The translations under genes were made by a program, and so were the position numbers. 11,271 bases of DNA, taken from an uncultured Bacillota bacterium (GTDB lineage: Bacteria > Bacillota > Clostridia > Tissierellales > Tepidimicrobiaceae). Positions 1-6,237 of the stretch are shown here, in pieces; positions within the stretch are counted from its first letter, which is position 1; each line of letters begins with the position of its first letter. The stretch lies in assembly GCA_937967955.1 (NCBI GenBank), contig CALBUB010000116.1, forward strand, positions 1-11,271. The letters are read 5' to 3'. The notes below the pieces were generated by a model. That model made no database searches. It had not been told where the DNA came from and saw nothing but the letters and a program-made list of their open reading frames with translations.

Positions 1-2285
1 TCAGGATTTACACTGATACTATCTATTCCTTCTCTTACTAGGAATTCAGCAAACTCTGGATACTGGGATGGTCCTTGTCCGCAAATGGATATGGTCTTTC
101 CGTATTTATGGGCTGCTTTAATTAGTATAGAAATAGCTCTTTTTACTGCTTCATTTCTCTCATCAAAGTATCCCATAGTATTAAGAATACCTGAATCCCT
201 ATCAGCACCCATTACCAGCTGAGTTAAGTCATTACTTCCTATGCTGAAACCATCTACCATTTGGGCAAACTCTTCTGCCTGGAATACTACTGATGGTACT
301 TCTGCCATAATCCAAATCTTAAAGCCTTTGTCTTGTACTAACCCTTCTTCTGCCATTATTTCTTTTACCTTTTCTAATTCCCATGTGGTTCTTACAAATG
401 GTAGCATTGCCCATACATTATCAAGGCCAAATTCTTCTCTTACCTTTCTCATAGCTCTGCACTCAAGTCTGAAACCTTCTTCATAAGCTGGAGAAATATA
501 TCTGGATACTCCCCTCCAACCAATCATTGGGTTAGCTTCTATTGGCTCTACTTCGTCTCCACCTTTTAAGCCTCTAAATTCATTAGTTCTAAAGTCTGAC
601 AATCTTACTACAACTGGTCTAGGATAGATTTCCTGAGCTACCATTGTAATTCCTTCTGCCAATTTATCTACCATAAACTTGCCTTGGCCAGTTTTAACTA
701 GATACATTGGATGGGCACCAATCATATTAGTGAATATAAATTCAGTTCTCATTAGGCCTATTCCATCAAATGGTAAGTTCTTATATTTGCCAATTATATT
801 TGGCTCTCCTAAATTCATATATATCTTAGTAGCTGTTACAGGTGCCAATTGATGGATTATATCTTCACTTACAGCTGTACCTGCTGATACTTTTATGTCA
901 GCTGCTTCTTTTTCTTCCTCTTGTAAAACGTAGCCTTCGTAAACTACCCCTCTTTTTGCATCAACAGTAATCTCCATTCCGTCCTTCAATATCTTGGTTG
1001 CATCTTTAGCACCTACTATACAAGGAATTCCCAACTCCCTTGATACTATGGCAGCATGGCAAGTTCTTCCGCCCTCTTCTGTTACTACTGCACTTGCCCT
1101 TCTCATGGCAGGTACCATATCTGGATTTGTCATAACGGTAACTAATACGTCACCATCTTGTACCCTTTCAATTTCTGAAATATCTTTAATATATTTAACT
1201 TTACCCCTACCAATACCTGGTGATGCTGCCAAACCTCTAACTAAGGCTTTTAACTGAGTATTATCTACACTCTTTTCCATTTCCTTCTCTCCTTTTAAAG
1301 TAGTTATAGGTCTGGATTGTAATATATATAACTTCTTAGTATCCTTATCAAAACCCCATTCTATATCCTGATGGCTTCCATACATATCTTCAATCTTCAT
1401 GCCGTACTCTACTAATTGTAGTATTTCTTCATCAGTTAGACACTGTTTATTTACATATTCACTTCCTAGGTAATCTTTAACATCTACTTCTTCAGTTCCT
1501 ACTCCCTCAGCTTTTCTAACAACCATTACTAACTTTTCAGCAATATGTTTTTCAACTACTTCCTTAGTCTTCTTATCAACTACATATTCATCTGGAGTTA
1601 CCGAGCCGGATACAACTGCTTCCCCTAAGCCCCAGCTAGCATTTATCATAATTTGGTCTTTATCATTAGTAACTGGATTTGCTGTAAACATTACTCCTGC
1701 TTTTTCACTATTAACCATCTTTTGTACTACTACACTTAGGGCTACCTCAAAATGGTCAAAGCCTTGCTTTTCTCTATAATATACAGCTCTAGCAGTCCAT
1801 AGTGAAGCCCAACATTTTCTTACATGATTAAGTAATTCTTCCGCTCCTCTTATATGAAGGTAAGTATCTTGCTGGCCTGCAAAGGATGCTTCTGGTAAGT
1901 CTTCTGCTGTAGCTGATGATCTAACTGCAACTTCTCCATCTTCTACCCCTATAATATTGTTAAATTCTTCATAAGCAGTCTTTATCTCATCAGCCAAATC
2001 CTGAGGAATTGGCTTTTCTACTATTAGATCTCTTACTTCTTTGCTAACCTTTTGTAACTCAGCAGAATCCTCTACATCTAAGCTTCCAATTTTTTCTTTG
2101 ATTATATGGCCTAAATCTGACTTTTCTATAAAATACCTATATGCTTCAGCTGTAACACAAAAACCAGGGGGTACTTCTAAGCCTTTTTGGGTTAATTCTC
2201 CCAGATTGGCACCTTTGCCTCCCACCATTGGTATATCTTCTTTGTCTATTTCATTAAACCATCTTATATACTTTAGACGAGCCAT
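1..2285 (-). CDS. ppsA: Phosphoenolpyruvate synthase (pyruvate, water dikinase), 3' end cut by window edge
   Basis: This cytosolic enzyme converts pyruvate, ATP and water to PEP, AMP and phosphate, the entry step of gluconeogenesis from pyruvate. The frame is open from an ATG at 2285, with an AGGAGG Shine-Dalgarno at 2291-2297, to the left edge: 761 codons visible. The family is about 750-800 residues, so probably only some 15-30 residues are missing. Domain order seen: an N-terminal ATP-grasp domain (MVGGKGANLGEL near residue 20; VRSSATAEDLPEASFAGQQ near 116-134), a phosphohistidine swivel domain with GGRTCHAAIVSRE and predicted catalytic His410, then a PEP/pyruvate-binding barrel with GLMRTEF (~510), SIGSNDLTQ (~680) and ICGQGPS containing the acid/base Cys735. 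The C-terminal barrel separates it from rifampicin phosphotransferases, which place the His domain last. It has its own promoter and is isolated from the upstream gene by a terminator. No frameshift was seen at the points checked. Confidence 0.96.
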   Translation of the reverse strand, partial: MARLKYIRWFNEIDKEDIPMVGGKGANLGELTQKGLEVPPGFCVTAEAYRYFIEKSDLGHIIKEKIGSLDVEDSAELQKVSKEVRDLIVEKPIPQDLADEIKTAYEEFNNIIGVEDGEVAVRSSATAEDLPEASFAGQQDTYLHIRGAEELLNHVRKCWASLWTARAVYYREKQGFDHFEVALSVVVQKMVNSEKAGVMFTANPVTNDKDQIMINASWGLGEAVVSGSVTPDEYVVDKKTKEVVEKHIAEKLVMVVRKAEGVGTEEVDVKDYLGSEYVNKQCLTDEEILQLVEYGMKIEDMYGSHQDIEWGFDKDTKKLYILQSRPITTLKGEKEMEKSVDNTQLKALVRGLAASPGIGRGKVKYIKDISEIERVQDGDVLVTVMTNPDMVPAMRRASAVVTEEGGRTCHAAIVSRELGIPCIVGAKDATKILKDGMEITVDAKRGVVYEGYVLQEEEKEAADIKVSAGTAVSEDIIHQLAPVTATKIYMNLGEPNIIGKYKNLPFDGIGLMRTEFIFTNMIGAHPMYLVKTGQGKFMVDKLAEGITMVAQEIYPRPVVVRLSDFRTNEFRGLKGGDEVEPIEANPMIGWRGVSRYISPAYEEGFRLECRAMRKVREEFGLDNVWAMLPFVRTTWELEKVKEIMAEEGLVQDKGFKIWIMAEVPSVVFQAEEFAQMVDGFSIGSNDLTQLVMGADRDSGILNTMGYFDERNEAVKRAISILIKAAHKYGKTISICGQGPSQYPEFAEFLVREGIDSISVNP

Positions 2286-2319
2286 ACTATTCCTCCTATT
2301 TTTTCAATAATCACTATAT

Positions 2320-2329
2320 ATTATAGCAT
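2320..2329 (-). promoter_or_regulatory. Extended -10 promoter of ppsA
   Basis: The minus strand reads TGCTATAAT here, which is the extended -10 form TGnTATAAT. It lies 35 bases upstream of the ppsA ATG and upstream of its AGGAGG site, giving a leader of roughly 28 bases. No good TTGACA-like -35 box is seen 16-18 bases further upstream, as is usual for extended -10 promoters. It falls between the chemoreceptor terminator and ppsA, so ppsA is probably transcribed alone from here. Confidence 0.6.
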
Positions 2330-2368
2330 ATTTGATTAATTATGCTACACTTTTTTAATGTTTTTTTT

Positions 2369-2403
2369 AAAAAAAATATAACCTCATAATTTATGAGGTT
2401 ATA
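2369..2403 (-). terminator. Rho-independent terminator of the chemoreceptor gene
   Basis: A perfect 13-bp inverted repeat (TATAACCTCATAA at 2377-2389 and its complement at 2391-2403) begins 16 bases past the stop codon of the upstream gene. On the minus strand it is followed directly by eight T (2369-2376). The stem is AT-rich, but the length and T-tract are those of an intrinsic terminator. It insulates ppsA from the chemoreceptor transcript. Confidence 0.85.
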
Positions 2404-2418
2404 TACTTAGGCCATATA

Positions 2419-4008
2419 TTAACTTTCTATTCTAACATCAAAACCTATTACTCCAATTACATTTCCAGCCATATCCTTAACTGAAGTTGATATGGTCTTG
2501 TTGACTTCATTATTGAATATGCTGAAATAGAAATCTGATACATATAGGCCCTTATTTAATGCGCCTATAAACCACTCCCTATTTCTTATATCAATATCAT
2601 CACTAATATAATCACTAGAAGATATGAGTTTTCCGTTTTTATCATAAAAGTAGATTAACTCAATATTAGGATACTCCCTTAGAATGTCCTTATATATATT
2701 GCTGTGAGCTTGTGTATTAAGGCTCCTTATATCTGGATTATCTTTAACTTTATTGACTGCTTTTAAGTTTCCTTCAATTATTCCATCTAACACCTGTTTG
2801 TCCATTACAATCTTTGAATGCTGCTTAACTTCATCTCCTAATTCCCTACTCATATCATTTATTATGTCAGCATTATTGCTTATATTATCAGTAATAGCTG
2901 CCTGTTCTTCAATGGCTGCTGATATTTGTTGAGTTTGGGATACATATTCTTCAGATATGTCGCTTATAAATTCTAGTTGCTCTATTATTTTATCTAGGGA
3001 GCCTAATTGCTCATCCATCTTACTATCAGTAGCCTCTAAAACACTTTTGATAGTATTAAGGCTATCCATACACTCTTGGAAATAATCTTCTGTTTCCCTA
3101 ACCAATTGGGCATCCCTATATTCTTCCTCTATTATTTCTTTTAAATTAGCCAGTAAACTATTCATTTGGCTTGCAAACTCCCCAATCATGTTGTTAATCC
3201 TGTCCGTTGAATCCCTTGTCATCTCTGCCAGCTTCCTTACTTCCTCTGCTACTACTGCAAAACCCCTACCATGTTCTCCAGCTCTTGCAGCCTCTATGGC
3301 AGCATTTAGGGCTAATAGGTTTGTTTGTTCCGATATATCCTTTACTAAATCCACAATGTCATTTATTTCATCTACATTTTTTGAAATAACCTCTGCACTT
3401 TTAATTAGATTTCTATTCCTTTCTGCTCTATTTTCCATGTTATGTACTAATTTATTAAGAGTTTCTCCTGTTCTAAAAAAGGTTTCATTTGTATAATGCC
3501 ATTTTTCTTTAGCCTTGCTATTTTCTTCAGTGGTTTCCTGGGATAAGATTCGAAGACTATTGTTCATAGATAATAGTTCTTCCACCTGATTTTTTTGTCT
3601 TTCTGCACCTATAGCTATTTCTTCAATAGAAGATGCTATTTCGTTTATAGATTGGCTGCTTTGATGCATAGCTTCTGCTAAATCCTTAGATACAGTTAAT
3701 ACTCTTTGAGAAGAGTAGCCAATCTGAGCTAGAGCACTCCTATAGTTGTACATAATATGATTTAAGTTTTCAGCAATATTAGTATAATGCTTGTCCCCTG
3801 TTTTGAACTTCTTAGACAAGTTGCCATTGGCAACCTCTTCAATTCCCTTTTCTATTTGCAGTAAAGAATTGTCCTTCCTTTTAATTATGTAAGTTAATAT
3901 CTCTGCCGCTAAAACTAGGATTAGTGAAGCATATAAGTAAACAGGATTGAAATTATATCTGTACATTATAATGGCAAAAAAAAGTAACAATATTTTTACA
4001 AAAGGCAA
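2419..4008 (-). CDS. Methyl-accepting chemotaxis-like receptor with C-terminal Cache-like domain
   Basis: This is a membrane-anchored chemosensory transducer that would signal through CheA/CheW or a similar pathway. From the TTG at 4008 (529 aa): two hydrophobic helices at about 2-16 and 23-42 joined by a very short loop, a HAMP-like linker (~43-95), then a long coiled-coil signalling domain. Its conserved hairpin tip at about 225-262 contains EQTNLLALNAAIEAARAGE and GRGFAVVAEEVRKLAE. The C-terminus (~440-529) looks like a Cache fold: YFYDKNGKLISSS, NREWFIGALNKG, ISTSVKDMAGNVIGVIGFDV. Cache modules normally sit outside the cell, N-terminal to the signalling domain; here the topology places it in the cytoplasm. 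An in-frame TTG at 4050 would give 543 aa, but it has no Shine-Dalgarno and sits at the expected transcription start. No chemotaxis partner genes are in the window, and the ligand is unknown. Confidence 0.9.
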   Translation of the reverse strand: MPFVKILLLFFAIIMYRYNFNPVYLYASLILVLAAEILTYIIKRKDNSLLQIEKGIEEVANGNLSKKFKTGDKHYTNIAENLNHIMYNYRSALAQIGYSSQRVLTVSKDLAEAMHQSSQSINEIASSIEEIAIGAERQKNQVEELLSMNNSLRILSQETTEENSKAKEKWHYTNETFFRTGETLNKLVHNMENRAERNRNLIKSAEVISKNVDEINDIVDLVKDISEQTNLLALNAAIEAARAGEHGRGFAVVAEEVRKLAEMTRDSTDRINNMIGEFASQMNSLLANLKEIIEEEYRDAQLVRETEDYFQECMDSLNTIKSVLEATDSKMDEQLGSLDKIIEQLEFISDISEEYVSQTQQISAAIEEQAAITDNISNNADIINDMSRELGDEVKQHSKIVMDKQVLDGIIEGNLKAVNKVKDNPDIRSLNTQAHSNIYKDILREYPNIELIYFYDKNGKLISSSDYISDDIDIRNREWFIGALNKGLYVSDFYFSIFNNEVNKTISTSVKDMAGNVIGVIGFDVRIES

Positions 4009-4017
4009 GCAAAAAAA

Positions 4018-4027
4018 CCTCCTTTCT
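4018..4027 (-). promoter_or_regulatory. Shine-Dalgarno site that sets the chemoreceptor start at 4008
   Basis: The minus strand carries AGAAAGGAGG, followed after 9 bases by TTG at 4008-4006. The longer reading frame from the TTG at 4050 would run through this site as codons 8-11 and has no purine-rich site of its own upstream. The strong site inside the longer frame therefore argues for initiation at 4008. Confidence 0.7.
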
Positions 4028-4054
4028 AAATATTCCTTATATTCCTTCAAGTCT

Positions 4055-4060
4055 ATTATA
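4055..4060 (-). promoter_or_regulatory. Candidate -10 box of the chemoreceptor gene
   Basis: A perfect TATAAT on the minus strand would start transcription near 4048, giving a leader of about 40 bases to the TTG at 4008. A second TATAAT occurs at 4070-4075, so which is used cannot be decided. Neither has a convincing -35 box, and no SigD/FliA-type chemotaxis promoter (TAAA/GCCGATAT) is seen. The base composition is very AT-rich, so chance matches are likely. Confidence 0.4.
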
Positions 4061-4111
4061 CAATAGTATATTATATAATTTTACCATATTGTGTGATTTT
4101 TTCAAAAGAGT

Positions 4112-4148
4112 TAAAAAATAAAATCCCGTATGCAGGATACGGGATTTT
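4112..4148 (-). terminator. Rho-independent terminator of the 63-residue gene
   Basis: A perfect 12-bp stem (AAAATCCCGTAT at 4120-4131, complement at 4137-4148) with a 5-base loop overlaps the stop codon of the small gene at 4147. On the minus strand it is followed by ATTTTTTAA. It has a GC-rich core and a T-tract, and it separates the small gene from the chemoreceptor promoter. Confidence 0.88.
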
Positions 4149-4338
4149 AATACCAGCCATTTGTAAAGAATAATACTAATAACAAGAAGAAGAATAGTAA
4201 GGAATCATCTCCGCTATAGGACCATTTGCCTCCACCAAATAGGATTACTAATAGTAAGAAGAAGAATAGTAAAGAATCATCATCGAATCCAAAAAAGTCT
4301 CTTTCTCTTCTTTTATCGCCTCTTACATCTTCTACCAT
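4147..4338 (-). CDS. Small hydrophobic protein with two copies of a DDSLLFFFLLLV unit
   Basis: The function is not recognised. The 63-residue product has a charged N-terminus (residues 1-20, MVEDVRGDKRRERD then FFGFDD), followed by two nearly identical units, DDSLLFFFLLLV at 20-31 and 44-55. These are separated by a Gly/Trp/Tyr linker (GGGKWSYSG), and the protein ends in NGWY. Each unit is an acidic cap on a short Phe/Leu-rich stretch, possibly a membrane-associated helix. An AAGGAGG site at 4346-4352, 7 bases before the ATG, and a strong terminator at the 3' end support a real gene. Short Gly- and hydrophobic-rich proteins of this kind occur among spore-associated proteins of Firmicutes (for example the YjcZ type), but membership is not shown here. 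A related 52-residue gene lies nearby at 4671-4829. Confidence 0.75.
   Translation of the reverse strand: MVEDVRGDKRRERDFFGFDDDSLLFFFLLLVILFGGGKWSYSGDDSLLFFFLLLVLFFTNGWY
4174..4282 (-). repeat. Two 37-base direct repeats inside the 63-residue gene
   Basis: Bases 4174-4210 and 4246-4282 match at 33 of 37 positions, with a period of 72 bases (24 codons). They encode the two DDSLLFFFLLLV units and adjoining residues. The near identity at the DNA level, including a shared 17-base core, indicates a recent internal duplication or gene conversion rather than convergence of two hydrophobic helices. Confidence 0.8.
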
Positions 4339-4369
4339 ATTAAAACCTCCTTAATTTTTTCTCTCAATG

Positions 4370-4398
4370 TATACTATGATTAACAACAAGTTATGGTT
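4370..4398 (-). promoter_or_regulatory. Possible sporulation-type (SigK-like) promoter of the 63-residue gene
   Basis: The minus strand has AACC, a 16-base spacer, then CATAGTATA. This fits the Bacillus SigK form mACm, 16-17 bases, CATAnnnTA. Transcription would start near 4362, about 24 bases before the ATG. The box also partly fits SigG (CATnnTA), and the AT-rich context makes chance agreement possible. The assignment is an inference from short motifs only. Confidence 0.3.
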
Positions 4399-4460
4399 AC
4401 TATTTTGAATAATTATTTTATATTTTAGGTATCCTATTCTAAAAGAAAGGAGTTGATTCT

Positions 4461-4658
4461 GTGGATACATTAGCATTAGTATTAGTTATAATTGGAGCAT
4501 TAAATTGGGGACTTATTGGACTATTTGAATTCGATTTAGTAGCCGCTATATTTGGAGGGCAAACTTCTGCCATTAGTAGACTAATATATGGTTTAGTAGG
4601 TTTGGCAGGCCTTTACTCAATCAAATTCCTATTTAGAGACAGAGAAAGAACACATTAG
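4461..4658 (+). CDS. DUF378 family small membrane protein
   Basis: This 65-residue integral membrane protein of unknown function is the only plus-strand gene in the window. It carries the DUF378 (YuzA-like) pattern: GALNWGLIGLF followed by FDLVAAIFGG in the first hydrophobic segment (about 3-31), a short polar turn (QTSAISR), then RLIYGLVGLAGLYSI as the second helix (about 40-56), and a basic C-terminus (RDRERTH). The start is a GTG, with AAAGGAG at 4446-4452 placed 8 bases upstream. It is transcribed away from the 63-residue gene and toward the 52-residue gene, whose stop lies only 12 bases beyond its own. No clear promoter or dedicated terminator was seen; the palindrome at 4911-4950 could end its transcript. 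Confidence 0.92.
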   Translation: MDTLALVLVIIGALNWGLIGLFEFDLVAAIFGGQTSAISRLIYGLVGLAGLYSIKFLFRDRERTH

Positions 4659-4670
4659 ACATTAACTTAT

Positions 4671-4829
4671 TTAACAGAAACATACTAATAATATTAATAG
4701 TATAAATAACAACTCATCATCAAATTTTTTACCGTATCTGCCATGGCCATCATGTCCCCAAGCAAACAATAATAAAAGCAAAAATATAAGTATAAGACTT
4801 TCATCAAAGTGCTTAGTCATCTTTTTCAT
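4671..4829 (-). CDS. Small 52-residue hydrophobic protein related to the 63-residue protein
   Basis: An ATG at 4829, preceded 5 bases away by AGGGGGA (4835-4841), opens a 52-codon frame ending in TAA at 4671. The product starts MKKMTKHFDESLILIFLLLL, has a His/Gly-rich middle (AWGHDGHGRYGKK) and ends FDDELLFILLILLVCFC. It thus contains two acidic-cap-plus-hydrophobic units (FDESLILIFLLLL and FDDELLFILLILL), the same plan as the 63-residue gene at 4147-4338, which suggests paralogy. The GHDGHG linker could bind metal, but that is speculation. A start at the second ATG (residue 4) is possible. The gene converges on the DUF378 gene with a 12-base gap, and no terminator was seen at its 3' end. Confidence 0.65.
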   Translation of the reverse strand: MKKMTKHFDESLILIFLLLLLFAWGHDGHGRYGKKFDDELLFILLILLVCFC

Positions 4830-4858
4830 AAAAATCCCCCTACATAGATTTCTTAGTA

Positions 4859-4886
4859 TATAATATTCAAGTAAGAGGCTTTGGTT
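4859..4886 (-). promoter_or_regulatory. Weak candidate promoter of the 52-residue gene
   Basis: The minus strand shows AACC, a 15-base spacer and AATATTATA, about 30 bases upstream of the ATG. This resembles the AACC/CATAGTATA arrangement before the 63-residue gene, but with a C-to-A change and a spacer one base shorter. A vegetative -10 box overlapping the same TATA-rich stretch is equally possible. Confidence 0.2.
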
Positions 4887-4905
4887 ACTGTAAAAGGTAT
4901 TTTCA

Positions 4906-4950
4906 CAATAAAAAGCAAGCAGAGATTCTTAAGAATCTCTGCTTGCTTTT
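4906..4950 (-). terminator. Terminator palindrome overlapping the CYTH stop codon
   Basis: Bases 4911-4930 and 4931-4950 form a perfect 20-bp inverted repeat with no spacer. In RNA this folds as an 18-bp stem with a UUAA loop. The upstream arm encodes the last residues of the CYTH protein (KASRDS), and the stop codon TAA (4931-4929) lies in the loop. On the minus strand the stem is followed by a T-rich tail (4906-4914). The plus-strand side ends in four T, so it may also stop transcripts coming from the DUF378 gene. Confidence 0.85.
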
Positions 4951-5483
4951 AATTCTTCTCTTAATTCAGTTATAGACTTAGTTGAAATATTCTTTTTATC
5001 AATATTAAGCAATTTTATAGCCTTTTCAAGCTCTGCTTCTTTCTCTACTTCTATTTCCACATAGGGATAGGGATAAGTATTTTCATCCCATCTATCCAAA
5101 TCAAACCTAATACCATCATAGATATATGATATTCTCTTTTTAATACCTTCTCCAACTACATGGTAGCCTAGCTCTTTCAATATATCTATCATAGCTTCTT
5201 TGTTATCTATCCTTGTTGATATCTCTATATTTTTCCTTGCTTTTACAGTACCAATAGTTTTCTTTAGTGTTAAATTTATAGTTTTCTTATTATCTATTAA
5301 GTCTGTAGTCTCACGGATTCTAAAATGACCATTTAACTTTTTTTGAATATATCTATCTTTATTATCTAACACAGTATTTACCTGTAATTCTTTACCAAGC
5401 AATTTAGCCCCTATTTCAAGTAATTTTTCTTCTATTTCATCTAAGTCTACATTTAGCACTTTAACTTCTATTTCCTTTTCCAT
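4929..5483 (-). CDS. CYTH domain protein (triphosphate tunnel metalloenzyme)
   Basis: This 184-residue cytosolic protein belongs to the CYTH superfamily, which includes class IV (CyaB-type) adenylate cyclases, thiamine triphosphatases and inorganic tripolyphosphatases. The diagnostic ExExK motif is at residues 4-8 (EIEVK). Further tunnel residues are visible: FRIRE (Arg55, Arg57), LTLKK (Lys74-75), KARKNIEIS (Lys81, Arg83), RFDLDRW (Arg126, Asp128, Asp130) and YVEIEVE (Glu143, Glu145). All expected cation- and triphosphate-binding positions look intact, so it should be catalytically competent. The substrate cannot be told from sequence. The ATG follows AGGGGG at 5491-5496 by 7 bases, and the gap from nagB is 17 bases, so it is probably the last gene of that operon. 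Its 3' end is built into the operon terminator. Confidence 0.92.
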   Translation of the reverse strand: MEKEIEVKVLNVDLDEIEEKLLEIGAKLLGKELQVNTVLDNKDRYIQKKLNGHFRIRETTDLIDNKKTINLTLKKTIGTVKARKNIEISTRIDNKEAMIDILKELGYHVVGEGIKKRISYIYDGIRFDLDRWDENTYPYPYVEIEVEKEAELEKAIKLLNIDKKNISTKSITELREELKASRDS

Positions 5484-5500
5484 AGATATTCCCCCTAATA

Positions 5501-6226
5501 CTATCCTCTATAAGCCTCCTCATCTACTATAACTGTAACAGCTGGATGGAGTAGGAGGAAACTTGCTGGTAACTGGGTTGTCACCTTATCCCCTTTTAAA
5601 AGCTTCTTAATAGCCTCATGTTTACTCTTGCCACTAGCTAAAAGTATTATCTTTTTTGCCTTCATTATGCTACCAATTCCCATGGTTACAGCCTTCTTAG
5701 GCACTTCATCTATAGAATCAAAGAATCTAGAATTTGCTTCAATAGTTGATTCAGTTAGGTCTACTACACTTGTGCCTACATTTAATTCTTCATCAGGCTC
5801 ATTAAAACCAATATGACCATTTACACCAATACCCAATATTTGAAGATCGATACCGCCTTTTTCTTCTATTAATTTGTCATATTCTTTACAATAATCTTCT
5901 AAGTCATCCCTATTGGCATCAGGTACAAAAGTATTATCCATATCTATATTTATATGTTTAAACAAATTGTTTTCCATATAATAGTGATAGCTATTTGGAT
6001 TATTATAGTCTATTCCAATGTATTCATCTAAGTTAAAAGTAGTAACCTGTGAAAAGTCTAAACCTTCTTCCTTATGCATCCTAATTAACTCCTTATACAA
6101 TCCTAAAGGAGTACTGCCTGTAGCCAAACCTAATACTATATTTTTCTTTTTCATCATCTCTTCCTTGACTATTTCAGCAGCTTTTTTGCTAAGAGCATCA
6201 TAGTTTTTTTCAATAATTACTTTCAT
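5501..6226 (-). CDS. nagB: Glucosamine-6-phosphate deaminase
   Basis: This cytosolic enzyme of amino-sugar catabolism converts glucosamine 6-phosphate to fructose 6-phosphate and ammonia. The 241-residue length matches the short Gram-positive form (Bacillus NagB is about 242; the E. coli enzyme is 266 with extra C-terminal residues). Seen: phosphate-binding LGLATGSTPLGLY (32-44), NLDEY with the general base Asp67, and LGIGVNGHIGFNEP (131-144) with His138 and Glu143 of the ring-opening machinery. Asn136 replaces the Asp found in E. coli, as is usual in Gram-positive homologues. MGIGSIMKAKKIILLASG (182-199) follows. AAGGAGG (6233-6239) overlaps the TAA of the preceding phosphatase gene, so translation is probably coupled. 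No nagA or PTS gene is adjacent, so regulation by GlcNAc cannot be inferred here. Confidence 0.96.
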   Translation of the reverse strand: MKVIIEKNYDALSKKAAEIVKEEMMKKKNIVLGLATGSTPLGLYKELIRMHKEEGLDFSQVTTFNLDEYIGIDYNNPNSYHYYMENNLFKHINIDMDNTFVPDANRDDLEDYCKEYDKLIEEKGGIDLQILGIGVNGHIGFNEPDEELNVGTSVVDLTESTIEANSRFFDSIDEVPKKAVTMGIGSIMKAKKIILLASGKSKHEAIKKLLKGDKVTTQLPASFLLLHPAVTVIVDEEAYRG

Positions 6227-6237
6227 ATCATACCTCC

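Noticed and set aside
241..1257. Plus-strand open frames of 80-90 codons at 241-486 and 994-1257.
   Set aside because: They lie antisense within ppsA, whose minus-strand frame carries complete PEP synthase motifs. They have no recognisable protein features.
1..2285. Rifampicin phosphotransferase or pyruvate phosphate dikinase as alternatives for the first gene.
   Set aside because: The phosphohistidine domain is central and a PEP/pyruvate barrel follows it, unlike rifampicin phosphotransferase. The N-terminal VGGKGANLGEL pattern and length fit PEP synthase better than the dikinase of about 880 residues.
3188..3496. Plus-strand frames of 102 and 60 codons opposite the chemoreceptor gene.
   Set aside because: They mirror the conserved signalling hairpin on the minus strand; the hydrophobic, Ser-rich composition is typical of antisense shadows.
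4659..4672. A possible terminator just after the DUF378 gene (TTAACTTATTTAA).
   Set aside because: The inverted repeat is only about 4 bp, has no GC pair and no T-tract.
6223..6231. A two-codon ATG ATA TGA frame between the nagB Shine-Dalgarno and its ATG.
   Set aside because: It is too close to the AAGGAGG site (1 base) to be initiated and is most likely chance; the nagB ATG at 6226 has proper spacing.
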